The position numbers were made by a program, and so were the translations under genes. The notes under the pieces were generated by a model. It was not told the origin of the DNA and did not search any database. It was given only the letters and a program-made list of their open reading frames with translations. Below, in pieces: positions 26,246-33,921 of a stretch of 64,000 bases of DNA (its first letter is position 1; every line of letters starts with the position of its first letter). The stretch is from Methylobacterium sp. SyP6R (GTDB lineage Bacteria; Pseudomonadota; Alphaproteobacteria; Rhizobiales; Beijerinckiaceae), in assembly GCF_019216885.1 (NCBI RefSeq), contig NZ_JAAQRC020000001.1:4653501-4717500 (forward strand), in the 5' to 3' direction.

Positions 26246-26803
26246 CTAGCCGCTATCCCTTAACAAACGCTTGATGAAGACCCCTCCAGAATGGCGATCC
26301 TCCCAGATGGTTTTCCCCAGCCGGGTCATGTGAAGGATTTCGCCCGCTCTCCTGGCCGCCTCCAGCGTCCTGTCCAATCGCTCGACGGGACCTGCCCCTT
26401 CGACGGCCTTCGAGTATCGCGACATCGCGAGAAGGAGAGCGCCGAACGCCACCGGATCGGGGCTGGCGGCAGCCTGGGCGAGAGCCAGGAGAACAGCCGG
26501 GGCGGGGGCTTGGCGGGCGAAGCGGCCCGGGGACAGGCTGCGCCGGTCGAGGAGGAACGCCTCGGCCATTGAATGCGTCCACCCACCCGGCCAGAGGCGG
26601 TCAGCGGCCGCATCGACCGCACGGTAGAGGTCGTGGCTGATGTCCTCCGGGCTCACCCTCATCGGGTCTTCGCCGATAAAATGCGGCCGCCGCTCCGGGT
26701 CGTAGGCAAGCGCATGGCTCACGGCGCGCCCGACGACCGTCCAGCCGGCGGGGCACGGGAACTCCTCGGGGTCCATGGGTTCGAGGCGGATCTCCATGGC
26801 CAC
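26246..26803 (-). CDS. Unknown protein upstream of the AAA+ ATPase
   Basis: The protein has 185 residues from GTG 26803, or 183 from the ATG at 26797. It is mixed alpha/beta, with MDPEEFPCPAGWTVVGRAV near the N-terminus and a helical C-terminal half. No catalytic motif is seen. It lies 58 bases upstream of the AAA+ gene on the same strand and may be the first gene of that operon. Confidence 0.55.
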   Translation of the reverse strand: MAMEIRLEPMDPEEFPCPAGWTVVGRAVSHALAYDPERRPHFIGEDPMRVSPEDISHDLYRAVDAAADRLWPGGWTHSMAEAFLLDRRSLSPGRFARQAPAPAVLLALAQAAASPDPVAFGALLLAMSRYSKAVEGAGPVERLDRTLEAARRAGEILHMTRLGKTIWEDRHSGGVFIKRLLRDSG

Positions 26804-26935
26804 GGGATAGCACGGCCCGGCCGGCGCGCCAGCGGCCTGGCGGCGTCCCTATTCGAATCGACGCGCACCCGTAGAATCTGAGGTGGGCCTAGCCCGCGAG
26901 TTTACCGAGCCGTGGCCGCCCTCAGGACCCCCGCC

Positions 26936-27340
26936 ATGCGTCTTCACTGGAACCGCGTCCGCCGCGCCCGACGGCTGCCCGCACCGTTGCCGCCAACGCC
27001 GAAGCGTCCGCTCGGGCCGCCGGCGCTGTTCGGCCTCGACGGGCGCGACATCCGCCTGCGTGCCGACGTCGTGGCGGCCTACGGCTCATGGGAGGCCTTC
27101 CTCGACCGTGCGGCACAGGTCGGACTCGACGCGCTGGAAGATCGCCAAGGCGGCGCGCAGGCCTTCTTCCATTCGGTGACGCGACTGGTCCCCGACGCGG
27201 AGCGCCGCGACCTGTACCGGGAACTGAACCAGCGGATGCGTGGCCTCCTCCGACGCCGGCACGGAGAACGCGTCACCGTCAAGGAGACCCCGACCCGAGA
27301 TGGATGGATCATGCAGCGCCTCTTCGGGAGGGCGGCATGA
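26936..27340 (+). CDS. Unknown basic protein, first of three coupled genes
   Basis: This is a 134-residue protein from ATG 26936 (MRLHWNRVRRARRLP). A strongly basic Pro-rich N-terminus is followed by a helical body with AAYGSWEAFLDRAAQVGLDAL and LYRELNQRMRGLLRRRHGER. It could bind nucleic acid. The stop overlaps the next ATG. No family recognised. Confidence 0.5.
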   Translation: MRLHWNRVRRARRLPAPLPPTPKRPLGPPALFGLDGRDIRLRADVVAAYGSWEAFLDRAAQVGLDALEDRQGGAQAFFHSVTRLVPDAERRDLYRELNQRMRGLLRRRHGERVTVKETPTRDGWIMQRLFGRAA

Positions 27341-28113
27341 AGGACACCTTCGAGCTCGATGGCCCGAGCGCCATCATCGAGTCCGTCAGGCGCTACCAGG
27401 CGGCCGAACGCCAGGCGTTGGCCCACAGCATCGCCATGTCGATTGCCATGGGCACCACGAAAGCCGAGCTCATCGAGGCGGACCTCCGGGCCAGCCGGGA
27501 GCGCAGGGACGCCCTGATCGCGGCCGGCAAGATGGATGCCTACGGCAACCGGTTCTTCGAGATCGGCGACCTGGTGACCCGTGACGGGACCGACATCCAC
27601 CGCGTCGTCGAGCACAACGGCTCGCCCGGCCACGCCCCGGACGGGTTCACCGTCGTCTGCGTCAGCCCGCCGTCGGACGGCTGGTGCGAGGTCGGCGACG
27701 AGGAGTTCAACACCTGCTGCCGGTACGAGTGGGTCACCGACCCGGTTGCCGGAAATGCGGCGGGCCCCAGCCGGGACGCCGGCTCGCCCTGCGATGCCGA
27801 GGCTGAGGGCCTGACCTGCGGGGAGTCCCTCTACGCGAGCATCGTCGCCGCCGAACGCGAGCGCCACCGACGCGAGATGGAGGCATGGCGAACCGAGTTC
27901 GAGCGCGGCTACCTCCGCCCGACCCGGAACGCCTGGGCCAACGTGCTGGTCGACATCGAGGCGGCCAAGGCGGCCCGGCCGGCAATCGGCAAGCCCCTGT
28001 CCCGCAGGGCCAGGCGCCGGAACCGCGGGCCCGTCAGCGCGGCGAGGGCCGCCCTGGCGCGGGTGTACCACGAGCCGGTCACGTGGGCTTGGCTGGCGCA
28101 GGGGGCGGCATGA
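27337..28113 (+). CDS. Unknown protein of the prophage region
   Basis: The protein has 258 residues from ATG 27337, in an ATGA overlap. The N-terminus is helical (IIESVRRYQAAERQALAHSIAMSI). The middle, FEIGDLVTRDGTDIHRVVE...FTVVCVSPPSDGWCEVGDEE, looks like a small SH3-like or KOW-like barrel. The C-terminus is basic (KPLSRRARRRNRG). Gene order suggests co-expression with both neighbours. Function unknown. Confidence 0.55.
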   Translation: MKDTFELDGPSAIIESVRRYQAAERQALAHSIAMSIAMGTTKAELIEADLRASRERRDALIAAGKMDAYGNRFFEIGDLVTRDGTDIHRVVEHNGSPGHAPDGFTVVCVSPPSDGWCEVGDEEFNTCCRYEWVTDPVAGNAAGPSRDAGSPCDAEAEGLTCGESLYASIVAAERERHRREMEAWRTEFERGYLRPTRNAWANVLVDIEAAKAARPAIGKPLSRRARRRNRGPVSAARAALARVYHEPVTWAWLAQGAA

Positions 28114-28403
28114 CGACCGACCCGACAGCCCTGGCGAAGATCGGCGAGTGGACCGGTATCTGCGGCTACCGGGCGGAGGTCTTCGTGGAGGATCTCGCCG
28201 AGACCGGGTTCGTGGTCACGCCCCGGCTGGTCGCCGAGCGCGCGGCCGCGCTGGAGGATCTCCGGCACCTGAAGGCGATGTCGGAGTACGACTGCGAGGA
28301 ACCTCACCAGGACGCCGACGGCATCCTCTGCGACCTGCTCGTCAGGCTCGGGTTCGAGGACGTCGTGGAGGCGTGGCGACGGGTGGAGAAATGGTACTCG
28401 TGA
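28110..28403 (+). CDS. Unknown acidic small protein
   Basis: This is a 97-residue protein from ATG 28110, overlapping the previous stop. It is helical and acidic, with a YDCEEPHQDADGILCDLLVRLGFEDVVEAW block. No family is assigned. It ends the three-gene unit; about 195 bases without a gene follow. Confidence 0.5.
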   Translation: MTTDPTALAKIGEWTGICGYRAEVFVEDLAETGFVVTPRLVAERAAALEDLRHLKAMSEYDCEEPHQDADGILCDLLVRLGFEDVVEAWRRVEKWYS

Positions 28404-28598
28404 CCGTCCAGGCTATCCGCCCAGGGAATACGTAACCACACCCCGATCCCGCGCTTGCGGCCCCCGGCGCGAGCTGCGATCCCTCGTTCACCGAACGCCG
28501 ATGAGGCCCACCGTGAAACGCATACGCCACCCCCGCCTGAGACCGACCCCCGGGGCGTGACGCCGTGCGCGCAGCCCCTTCGACAGGAGGCTGCCCTG

Positions 28599-29180
28599 AT
28601 GAAGAATTCGACCTCGAATCCCGCCGTCTACTTCACCGCCGACACCCACTTCGGCCACGAAGGGATGATGGACGGACGCATGACGCGGCCGCGCCCGTTC
28701 GGCTCTATCGAGGAGCACGACGAGGCCCTCATCGCCAACTGGAACGCGGTCGTGCGCCCCGGCGACGAGATCTGGCACCTGGGCGACTTCGCCTACGGCT
28801 GCACCGTCGACCACGCCAAGGACGTGTTCCGGCGCCTCAACGGGACCAAGCGCCTTCTCCACGGGAACCACGAAAAGCGGGGTAAGCAACTCGCCTGGGC
28901 GAGCCAGCACGAAGGCTTCGTCGACGTCACTGTCGAGGGCACCCGGCTGTTCCTCTGCCACTACGCGATGAGAGCTTGGCCTTCGATTTGGAGGGGCACG
29001 CTTCACTTGTTCGGGCACACGCATGCCAGCCTGCCGGACACCCGTCGGTCGGCTGACGTCGGCGCCGACGCCTGCGGCTTCCGGCCGGTGCGCCTCGACG
29101 AGCTCCGGGCGCGCATGGCCCAGGCAAAGGACTGGCCCGAGGAGCTTGCCGCTGCGGCGGACGCGGGCGAGATCCGCTGA
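28599..29180 (+). CDS. Calcineurin-like metallophosphoesterase
   Basis: The protein has 193 residues from ATG 28599, with an AGGAGG site 8 bases upstream. All five metal-binding motifs of the family are present in order: FTADTHFGH, HLGDFAYG, LLHGNHEKRG, FLCHYAMRAW and LFGHTHAS. Small single-domain enzymes like this hydrolyse phosphodiesters or phosphomonoesters and are common in phages and accessory regions; the substrate cannot be predicted. A strong hairpin follows the gene. Confidence 0.88.
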   Translation: MKNSTSNPAVYFTADTHFGHEGMMDGRMTRPRPFGSIEEHDEALIANWNAVVRPGDEIWHLGDFAYGCTVDHAKDVFRRLNGTKRLLHGNHEKRGKQLAWASQHEGFVDVTVEGTRLFLCHYAMRAWPSIWRGTLHLFGHTHASLPDTRRSADVGADACGFRPVRLDELRARMAQAKDWPEELAAAADAGEIR

Positions 29181-29187
29181 AACGACG

Positions 29188-29216
29188 AGGGCCCCGGGGA
29201 GCGTCCCGGGGCCCTT
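29188..29216 (+). terminator. Hairpin terminator after the metallophosphoesterase gene
   Basis: AGGGCCCCGGG pairs with TCCCGGGGCCCT around a short GCG-containing loop, followed by TT. It separates two convergent genes and can act for both strands. Confidence 0.7.
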
Positions 29217-29218
29217 CG

Positions 29219-29461
29219 CTATTCGGACGCCTCGATGGCGGCGGCCGCCCGGCGCATGTCCAGGGCCTGCGCCTCCAGCCCGGACGCCTCTCGCCAAAGC
29301 AGGCCGAGCAGCGCCGGGGCGACCTCGGGCGGGATGGCCCGTTGCCCGGCGGCCCACCGTTGAACGAGGCGCGCGTCGACGTCGAGGGCGGCCGCCAGAG
29401 GGCGGCGCCATTCGGGACCGTAGAGCGCCTCGCCGGCGGTCGCGAGCAGGGCTGGGTTCAC
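29219..29461 (-). CDS. Small helix-turn-helix-like protein
   Basis: The protein has 80 residues from GTG 29461, which overlaps the stop of the upstream gene. The segment WRRPLAAALDVDARLVQRWAAGQRAIPPEVAPAL has the spacing of a Cro/XRE-type helix-turn-helix, with recognition helix ARLVQRWAAG. It may be a small regulator or DNA adaptor. It ends a three-gene minus-strand run. Confidence 0.6.
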   Translation of the reverse strand: MNPALLATAGEALYGPEWRRPLAAALDVDARLVQRWAAGQRAIPPEVAPALLGLLWREASGLEAQALDMRRAAAAIEASE

Positions 29462-29778
29462 GCTTCCGCTCTCCAGACGCAGGCGCCCTGCCACTCGTCC
29501 ACCCAGGCCATCAGTTCCAGCGGCTCGTCGGAGGTGACGCCGCAGGCCCAAGCCAGGACCTCGCCGGACGGGAGGGTTCCCAGGTACCGGTCGCCGGGGC
29601 GGTCCTCGCGGTACCAGGCCGGCCGCGGCCGGGTGCACGCCGAGGCGATGGCCGCCGCGGCGCGCCTGGCGTCGGCCTCGGTACGGGCGGACCGCAGGAC
29701 CTGGATGGCAGGCAGCGCGCTCAGGGCAGTGCGGCGGGCGCCGACCGGGTAGCTGAAGAAGGGGTTGTTGTCGTTCAT
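29458..29778 (-). CDS. Unknown small protein
   Basis: This is a 106-residue protein from ATG 29778 (MNDNNPFFSYPVG). It has a helical Ala/Arg-rich middle and a beta-rich C-terminus (RYLGTLPSGEVLAWACG...MAWVDEWQGACVW). Overlap with the HTH-like gene implies coupled translation. No family recognised. Confidence 0.5.
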   Translation of the reverse strand: MNDNNPFFSYPVGARRTALSALPAIQVLRSARTEADARRAAAAIASACTRPRPAWYREDRPGDRYLGTLPSGEVLAWACGVTSDEPLELMAWVDEWQGACVWRAEA

Positions 29779-29792
29779 GTTCGTGCCCCCCG

Positions 29793-30206
29793 TCAGATGG
29801 TCAGGCCGAGGGCGCGGTCGTCGGCATCCAGGGCCGCGAGGTCGCGCTCAAGCTGCAGCATGTCGAGGTCGACGGTGGCGTCGTAGCCATCCTCACGCTT
29901 GCGCCGCACCTTCCCGGCCGGGAGGGCGTTCGGGCAGAGGACCTGCACGCGGAAGGTGCCGTCGATGCCCTCCGACAAGGCCCAGTTGGCCCACACGTTA
30001 CGCGCCCGGGACGTGCTGTTGGTCTCGACGATCAGGTCGAGCTCCGGGCGGATGGCCTCGGGGTCGTAGCGGTCGTCCGTGATGCAGCGGACGTAGACGA
30101 CCTGGGGGCGCCCTGGGGCGTGGAGCTCGTCGGCAAGACGCTCGCGGTCGGCGAGGTCGAAGGCGCGAGCGGGGCGGGTAAAGGCGATGCCGGACTTGGT
30201 GCGCAT
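29793..30206 (-). CDS. Unknown protein of the prophage region
   Basis: The protein has 137 residues from ATG 30206; longer in-frame starts run into the divergent promoter region. An alternating pattern (PQVVYVRCITDDRYDPEAIRPELDLIVET) suggests an alpha/beta fold, and the C-terminus is helical and acidic. It is first of three minus-strand genes and is divergent from the gene at 30364 with a 157-base shared region. Confidence 0.5.
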   Translation of the reverse strand: MRTKSGIAFTRPARAFDLADRERLADELHAPGRPQVVYVRCITDDRYDPEAIRPELDLIVETNSTSRARNVWANWALSEGIDGTFRVQVLCPNALPAGKVRRKREDGYDATVDLDMLQLERDLAALDADDRALGLTI

Positions 30207-30363
30207 GTGCCGAGGTCTCCCGTGCGGCGGATGGGCGGTCGGCAGGGCCGACCGCATAAGAGTGATGGTACGATTCGTGATGCATGCCGCAAGTGCCCCC
30301 GAGACCGTGTGCCTTTCGTCGGGCAGGCGCACCCTGTCGGGGTCACTTCCGCAGGAGGATACC

Positions 30364-30936
30364 GTGCGCCTGATGCGCTTCTTCGCCGCCGCCATCCGAG
30401 CCGCTCTGGTGGCGATGGCAACCGCCCCCAAGCTGGTCTGGGACGGCGCCCGTTGGGTCGCCCGGGCTGTCACCGCCCCGCCGCCGGCGGTCGCCGAGGC
30501 GCAGGCCGAGGCCATGGCCGAGATCGAGGCCGCCGCGCAGGAGGACGCCGCTGCCCAGGCTAAGCCCGCCGCCACGCCGGCCGCCGTCCACGAGGCATGG
30601 GGGCGCGCCGCTGTCGCCCATCTGGCGCCGCTTCCGGGTCAGGCCCCCGCTGCGACGGCCTGCCTCGACGAGGCGGCCCGGTGCTACCTCGACCGATTGA
30701 CGCCGGCGCAGGCGCTCAAGCTCGCCTCGCTGGAGCCCCGCCACGTCGGCGCGCACCTGCTCGGCAACCGGCCGCTCGCCTCGCTGCCCCGGCCGCTCAC
30801 GCTGGCGGAGTGGCACCGCCAAGAGGTCGAACGCGTGGCCGCCATGTCGAAGCCGAAGGCCCGTCCGGACGGCGAGCCCCGGCGCGACCGCCGCGAGGCG
30901 TCCCACCGGCCCGCGCCCGCGTTCGCCATCGCCTGA
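30364..30936 (+). CDS. Unknown Ala-rich protein with N-terminal hydrophobic helix
   Basis: The protein has 190 residues from GTG 30364, preceded by a strong AGGAGG; ATG 30373 is an alternative. The first helix (MRFFAAAIRAALVAMATAPKLVWDG) is amphipathic or membrane-associated. Next come a long Ala/Glu helix, a second helical block and a basic disordered tail. Family unknown. A terminator follows. Confidence 0.5.
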   Translation: MRLMRFFAAAIRAALVAMATAPKLVWDGARWVARAVTAPPPAVAEAQAEAMAEIEAAAQEDAAAQAKPAATPAAVHEAWGRAAVAHLAPLPGQAPAATACLDEAARCYLDRLTPAQALKLASLEPRHVGAHLLGNRPLASLPRPLTLAEWHRQEVERVAAMSKPKARPDGEPRRDRREASHRPAPAFAIA

Positions 30937-30960
30937 TTGGACGCCACCCGAAACGAACGA

Positions 30961-30996
30961 GCCCGCCCCGGGAGACCAGGGCGGGCTTCTTTATTT
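30961..30996 (+). terminator. Rho-independent terminator
   Basis: The stem GCCCGCCC with GGGCGGGC is followed by TTCTTTATTT. It lies 25 bases after the stop of the Ala-rich protein gene. Confidence 0.85.
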
Positions 30997-31085
30997 GGGG
31001 ATGGCGCTGTCTCGCTTGCTTGAAGCCATTGACTCTTGCGGGCTGCGCCTCACTCGACCTGGGCTGCGCCCGCAATGGCATCAGG

Positions 31086-31406
31086 TCATGCCGCGGCGGC
31101 ACGCGCCCGGAGCATGAGGATGCGCAGGCGCTGCTCGTCGTCGGTCTGGCGGGCAGCCTCGGCGCGGGTGGCTTCCGCCTGCCTGGCCCGGGCGGCCTCG
31201 ATGCGTCCGGCCCGGACGCTGGCGGCGACGGCGCGCCACTCGTCCGCATCCGCCGCGTCGCGCTCGGCGCGAGCCATGCGGCCGGCGATGAGGGCGGACC
31301 CGAGGGCGCCGGCGAGACCGTAGGCGACACCCTCGCAGGCGGCACCGACCTGATGGGCGTTCGTGTGGTAGTGCGTCATCAGGGCGGCATCCGTCGGTGC
31401 GTTCAT
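31086..31406 (-). CDS. Small protein with a glycine-rich hydrophobic helix and Arg/Ala coiled coil
   Basis: This is a 106-residue protein from ATG 31406 (MNAPTDAALMTHYH). A hydrophobic Gly/Ala segment (GVAYGLAGALGSALIAG) may insert in a membrane. The remainder is a long Ala/Arg/Glu helix, probably a coiled coil. It is single and minus-strand among plus-strand genes. Unknown function. Confidence 0.5.
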   Translation of the reverse strand: MNAPTDAALMTHYHTNAHQVGAACEGVAYGLAGALGSALIAGRMARAERDAADADEWRAVAASVRAGRIEAARARQAEATRAEAARQTDDEQRLRILMLRARAAAA

Positions 31407-31587
31407 CCAGAGATCGCAGCTCCGCGAATCGGCGCCAAGAGTCGCCGCCCGGATGCCTGTGAACGAGGTAAAGGAAGCCCTGGCCGTGGCCCTCGCCGGG
31501 ACATGTAGCGCCACGGCTGGGCATGTCCGTGACGTGTCCTTGTGCCTCGCTAGCCCGAGGGGGACGATGCCTCATCAGGAGGCTCAC

Positions 31588-32034
31588 ATGCGCTTCGACG
31601 ACGACGCTCTCGAAGACGAATTCATCGCCGACCGCCTCGAAGAGGCCCGCGCCGACGCCGACGACGCGCCGGCGCCCGGTCCGATCCCGGAGCGCCGTGC
31701 CTCGGGGGTGTGGGGCTTCCGCCGCACCGACGCCCAGCGCAAGCGCGTCGAGCGGGCGAAGCGGAAGGCCGCCGGGATGGTCGAGCCCTCCGTGCTCGAT
31801 GCCGCCATCGTGACGGCCTACGCCCGCATGCTCGTGGAGGGCGATGCGGTGAACCTGATCGCGCGCCGGGGCACGATGGAGGGCATGAGCCTGAGCGTGC
31901 ACCGGGTCTACGAGGAGGCCCGAACCATCCTGCTGGAGAAGGGCGCGACCCCCGCCGGTGCTCGGCGAATGCTCGGCGAGCGCCTCCTCGGCGTGAAGGA
32001 GAGGGAATTGGACCTGGTGGACAAATCCGCTTGA
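31588..32034 (+). CDS. Unknown protein of the prophage region
   Basis: The protein has 148 residues. ATG 31588 is chosen because AGGAGG lies 7-12 bases upstream; an earlier in-frame ATG at 31567 lacks one. The N-terminus is very acidic (MRFDDDALEDEFIADRLEEARAD). Then comes a basic block (RRTDAQRKRVERAKRKAAG) and a helical C-terminus. The charge layout suggests a nucleic acid-associated adaptor; no family recognised. Confidence 0.55.
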   Translation: MRFDDDALEDEFIADRLEEARADADDAPAPGPIPERRASGVWGFRRTDAQRKRVERAKRKAAGMVEPSVLDAAIVTAYARMLVEGDAVNLIARRGTMEGMSLSVHRVYEEARTILLEKGATPAGARRMLGERLLGVKERELDLVDKSA

Positions 32035-32166
32035 TTAAGCGTTACAGCCGCGAGGAGGTAACGGGGCGCCAATATACCGACCCTTCGGCGCCCCTGTATA
32101 ACCGTCCAGAAATCGGGCGGTAACCCGCACCGGGCCACGGTCCCCCCGACGTGAAGGGGGGCCACG

Positions 32167-32649
32167 ATGGTGGAGATGACGAACCTGGCGACGGCGCAGA
32201 GGGCGTTCCTGTTGGAGAAGGCCCAGCGACGGGTCGCCGATGCCAGGAACCGGTTCGAGCTCCGTGAGGCCGCCTGCAACGTCCGCGCGCCCGACGGCAC
32301 CGGCCGCTTCATCGCGACGCCGGAATACGACGAGGCCTTCACCCGGATGGAGGCCGCCCAGGCCCGGCTCATGAAGCTCTATCGCGAGACAACGGTCGCC
32401 GAGGACCTGCCGGACGAGCTCGTCCGCGAGGTTCTGCGCGCTCGGGTGACGCATGCCGGGGCCGAGGCTTGGTGCCGGCGCATCTCGGCTATCCCGGGCG
32501 GCCCCGACCTCGACCCCGACTACGTCAAGGCCGTGATCCTGGAGCTCCGCATGGGCCGGCGCGACCGCGTCCCGCTAGGCCTCCGGCTTGCCCTGATGGA
32601 GGAGGACGAGGCTGCCGCTCATCGGCGTGGTCAAGGACCGGCGAACTAA
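32167..32649 (+). CDS. Unknown helical protein
   Basis: This is a 160-residue protein from ATG 32167. It is nearly all alpha-helical, with a long N-terminal coiled-coil-like segment (AFLLEKAQRRVADARNRFELREAA). It is preceded by a hairpin region (GGGGCGCC...GGCGCCCC, about 32062-32095). Function unknown; it lies just before the Abi_C-type gene but with its own spacing of 37 bases. Confidence 0.5.
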   Translation: MVEMTNLATAQRAFLLEKAQRRVADARNRFELREAACNVRAPDGTGRFIATPEYDEAFTRMEAAQARLMKLYRETTVAEDLPDELVREVLRARVTHAGAEAWCRRISAIPGGPDLDPDYVKAVILELRMGRRDRVPLGLRLALMEEDEAAAHRRGQGPAN

Positions 32650-32686
32650 ACCGCGCTACTCCTAGGCGTATCCGGAGGTACGACGC

Positions 32687-33451
32687 GTGGACGACATCCC
32701 TGAAACACGCCTGGAGCAGGTCGCGATGATGGAGGGCATCCTCATCGAGCACGCGACGGGCCGGTCCAGCGACGGCCACGTCTACGAGCACCTGCGCCGA
32801 GAGTTCATCGCCGATGCCGAGGTGCGGGTCCTCCTCCCTGACTACGTCCGGACTTGCCGGACGCTCGATGCGTTCTGGCCCTTCATCAAGGACAAGCTCG
32901 GCCGGTACCAGGAGCGCCGGGCGTTCATCCGCGAATCGTTTACGCCGCTGATCGACCACCTAGAGGGCCGCAATCGCGCCCCCGGCGACGCGGTGGTCGG
33001 GGACGCGCTCGCCTCGTTCGACGCCGAGGGCGTCCACGCGGTCTGGACGAAGGCCCTGGCGCGCCGGACCTCGGACCCCGAGGGGGCCATCACCGTCGCC
33101 CGCACCCTCCTGGAGGCGGTGTGCAAGCACATCCTCGACGGGCTCGGCATCGCCTACGCCCCGAAGGACGACCTGCCCAAGCTCTACGGCCTGGTCGCCG
33201 CCGGGCTGAGACTGGCCCCGGACCAGCACCGAGACGTGCCGATCAAGGCTATCCTCGGCGGGGCCATGAACCTCGTGAACGGCCTCGGCACCCTGAGGAA
33301 CCGGTTCTCCGACGCGCACGCCGACGACCCGCCGACGGACGAGCGGCCCCGCGTCCGCCCGTCGCCCCGGCACGCCAGCCTCGCGGTCAACGCGGCCGGG
33401 GCCGTCGCGACCTTCCTCGTCGAGACCTACCAGGAGCGCGGCAAGGGCTGA
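32687..33451 (+). CDS. Abi_C-type abortive infection protein
   Basis: The protein has 254 residues from GTG 32687, with GGAGG 10 bases upstream. The C-terminal half follows the Abi_C layout: an ARTLLEAVCKHILDGLG helix, a KLYGLVAAGLRLAP region, then LRNRFSDAHADDP and a final helix ASLAVNAAGAVATFLVETYQ. The RFSDAH piece fits the R-x4-H active site of HEPN-like RNases. Members of this family occur in abortive infection loci, where they are thought to act as toxins that stop growth on phage attack. It is the last gene before a terminator and the tRNA at the island edge, a usual place for cargo genes. Confidence 0.75.
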   Translation: MDDIPETRLEQVAMMEGILIEHATGRSSDGHVYEHLRREFIADAEVRVLLPDYVRTCRTLDAFWPFIKDKLGRYQERRAFIRESFTPLIDHLEGRNRAPGDAVVGDALASFDAEGVHAVWTKALARRTSDPEGAITVARTLLEAVCKHILDGLGIAYAPKDDLPKLYGLVAAGLRLAPDQHRDVPIKAILGGAMNLVNGLGTLRNRFSDAHADDPPTDERPRVRPSPRHASLAVNAAGAVATFLVETYQERGKG

Positions 33452-33559
33452 GCCGCCCGGCCATGGGCGTGGCCTGGAACAGGACACGGGGGTGGTAGAA
33501 CACTCCATCCCGTGATGCCCCGAGGGCCGGCCGCGAGCCGGTGCCCGCGTCGCCGACCA

Positions 33560-33590
33560 CCCCGCCGGAGGGCCTTCCGGGCGGGGTTTT
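33560..33590 (+). terminator. Rho-independent terminator at the island edge
   Basis: CCCCGCC pairs with GGCGGGG across a 13-base loop that contains a smaller GGAGGGCCTTCC hairpin, followed by TTTT. Confidence 0.75.
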
Positions 33591-33668
33591 GGCGCGTTTC
33601 TGTCCCCATAACTGTCCCCGTAGATTTCGGGGAGGGGGTCAAGCGGTGGCTTTACAGAGGGGAAATGG

Positions 33669-33744
33669 TGGTGGGCCCGGTAGGACTCGAACCTACAACC
33701 AGACCGTTATGAGCGGTCGGCTCTAACCATTGAGCTACAGGCCC
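33669..33744 (-). tRNA. tRNA-Ile2 (anticodon CAT, lysidine-modified type)
   Basis: The acceptor stem is GGGCCTG with CGGGCCC, discriminator A and encoded CCA. The anticodon arm is GACCG-CTCATAA-CGGTC and the T arm GTAGG-TTCGAAT-CCTAC. The CAT anticodon with D loop AATGGTTA and the ...CTCATAA... loop is typical of the ATA-reading isoleucine tRNA, not methionine tRNA. It borders the prophage region. Confidence 0.9.
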
Positions 33745-33921
33745 CGGCTCCCGTCAGCCAGTGACGGGAGACCGGATTCGTAGGTATCCGGCGGGGGCGG
33801 CGTCGGCAAGCCCCTCGGCGCGGTGGCCGTGCCCCGCACCGGGAAACCATCGTTGCCCCCAAGCCTTCCTTGACGGACGATGCGGCAGCACCGGTCCGCG
33901 GCCGCGTCCATGGCGCCCCCC

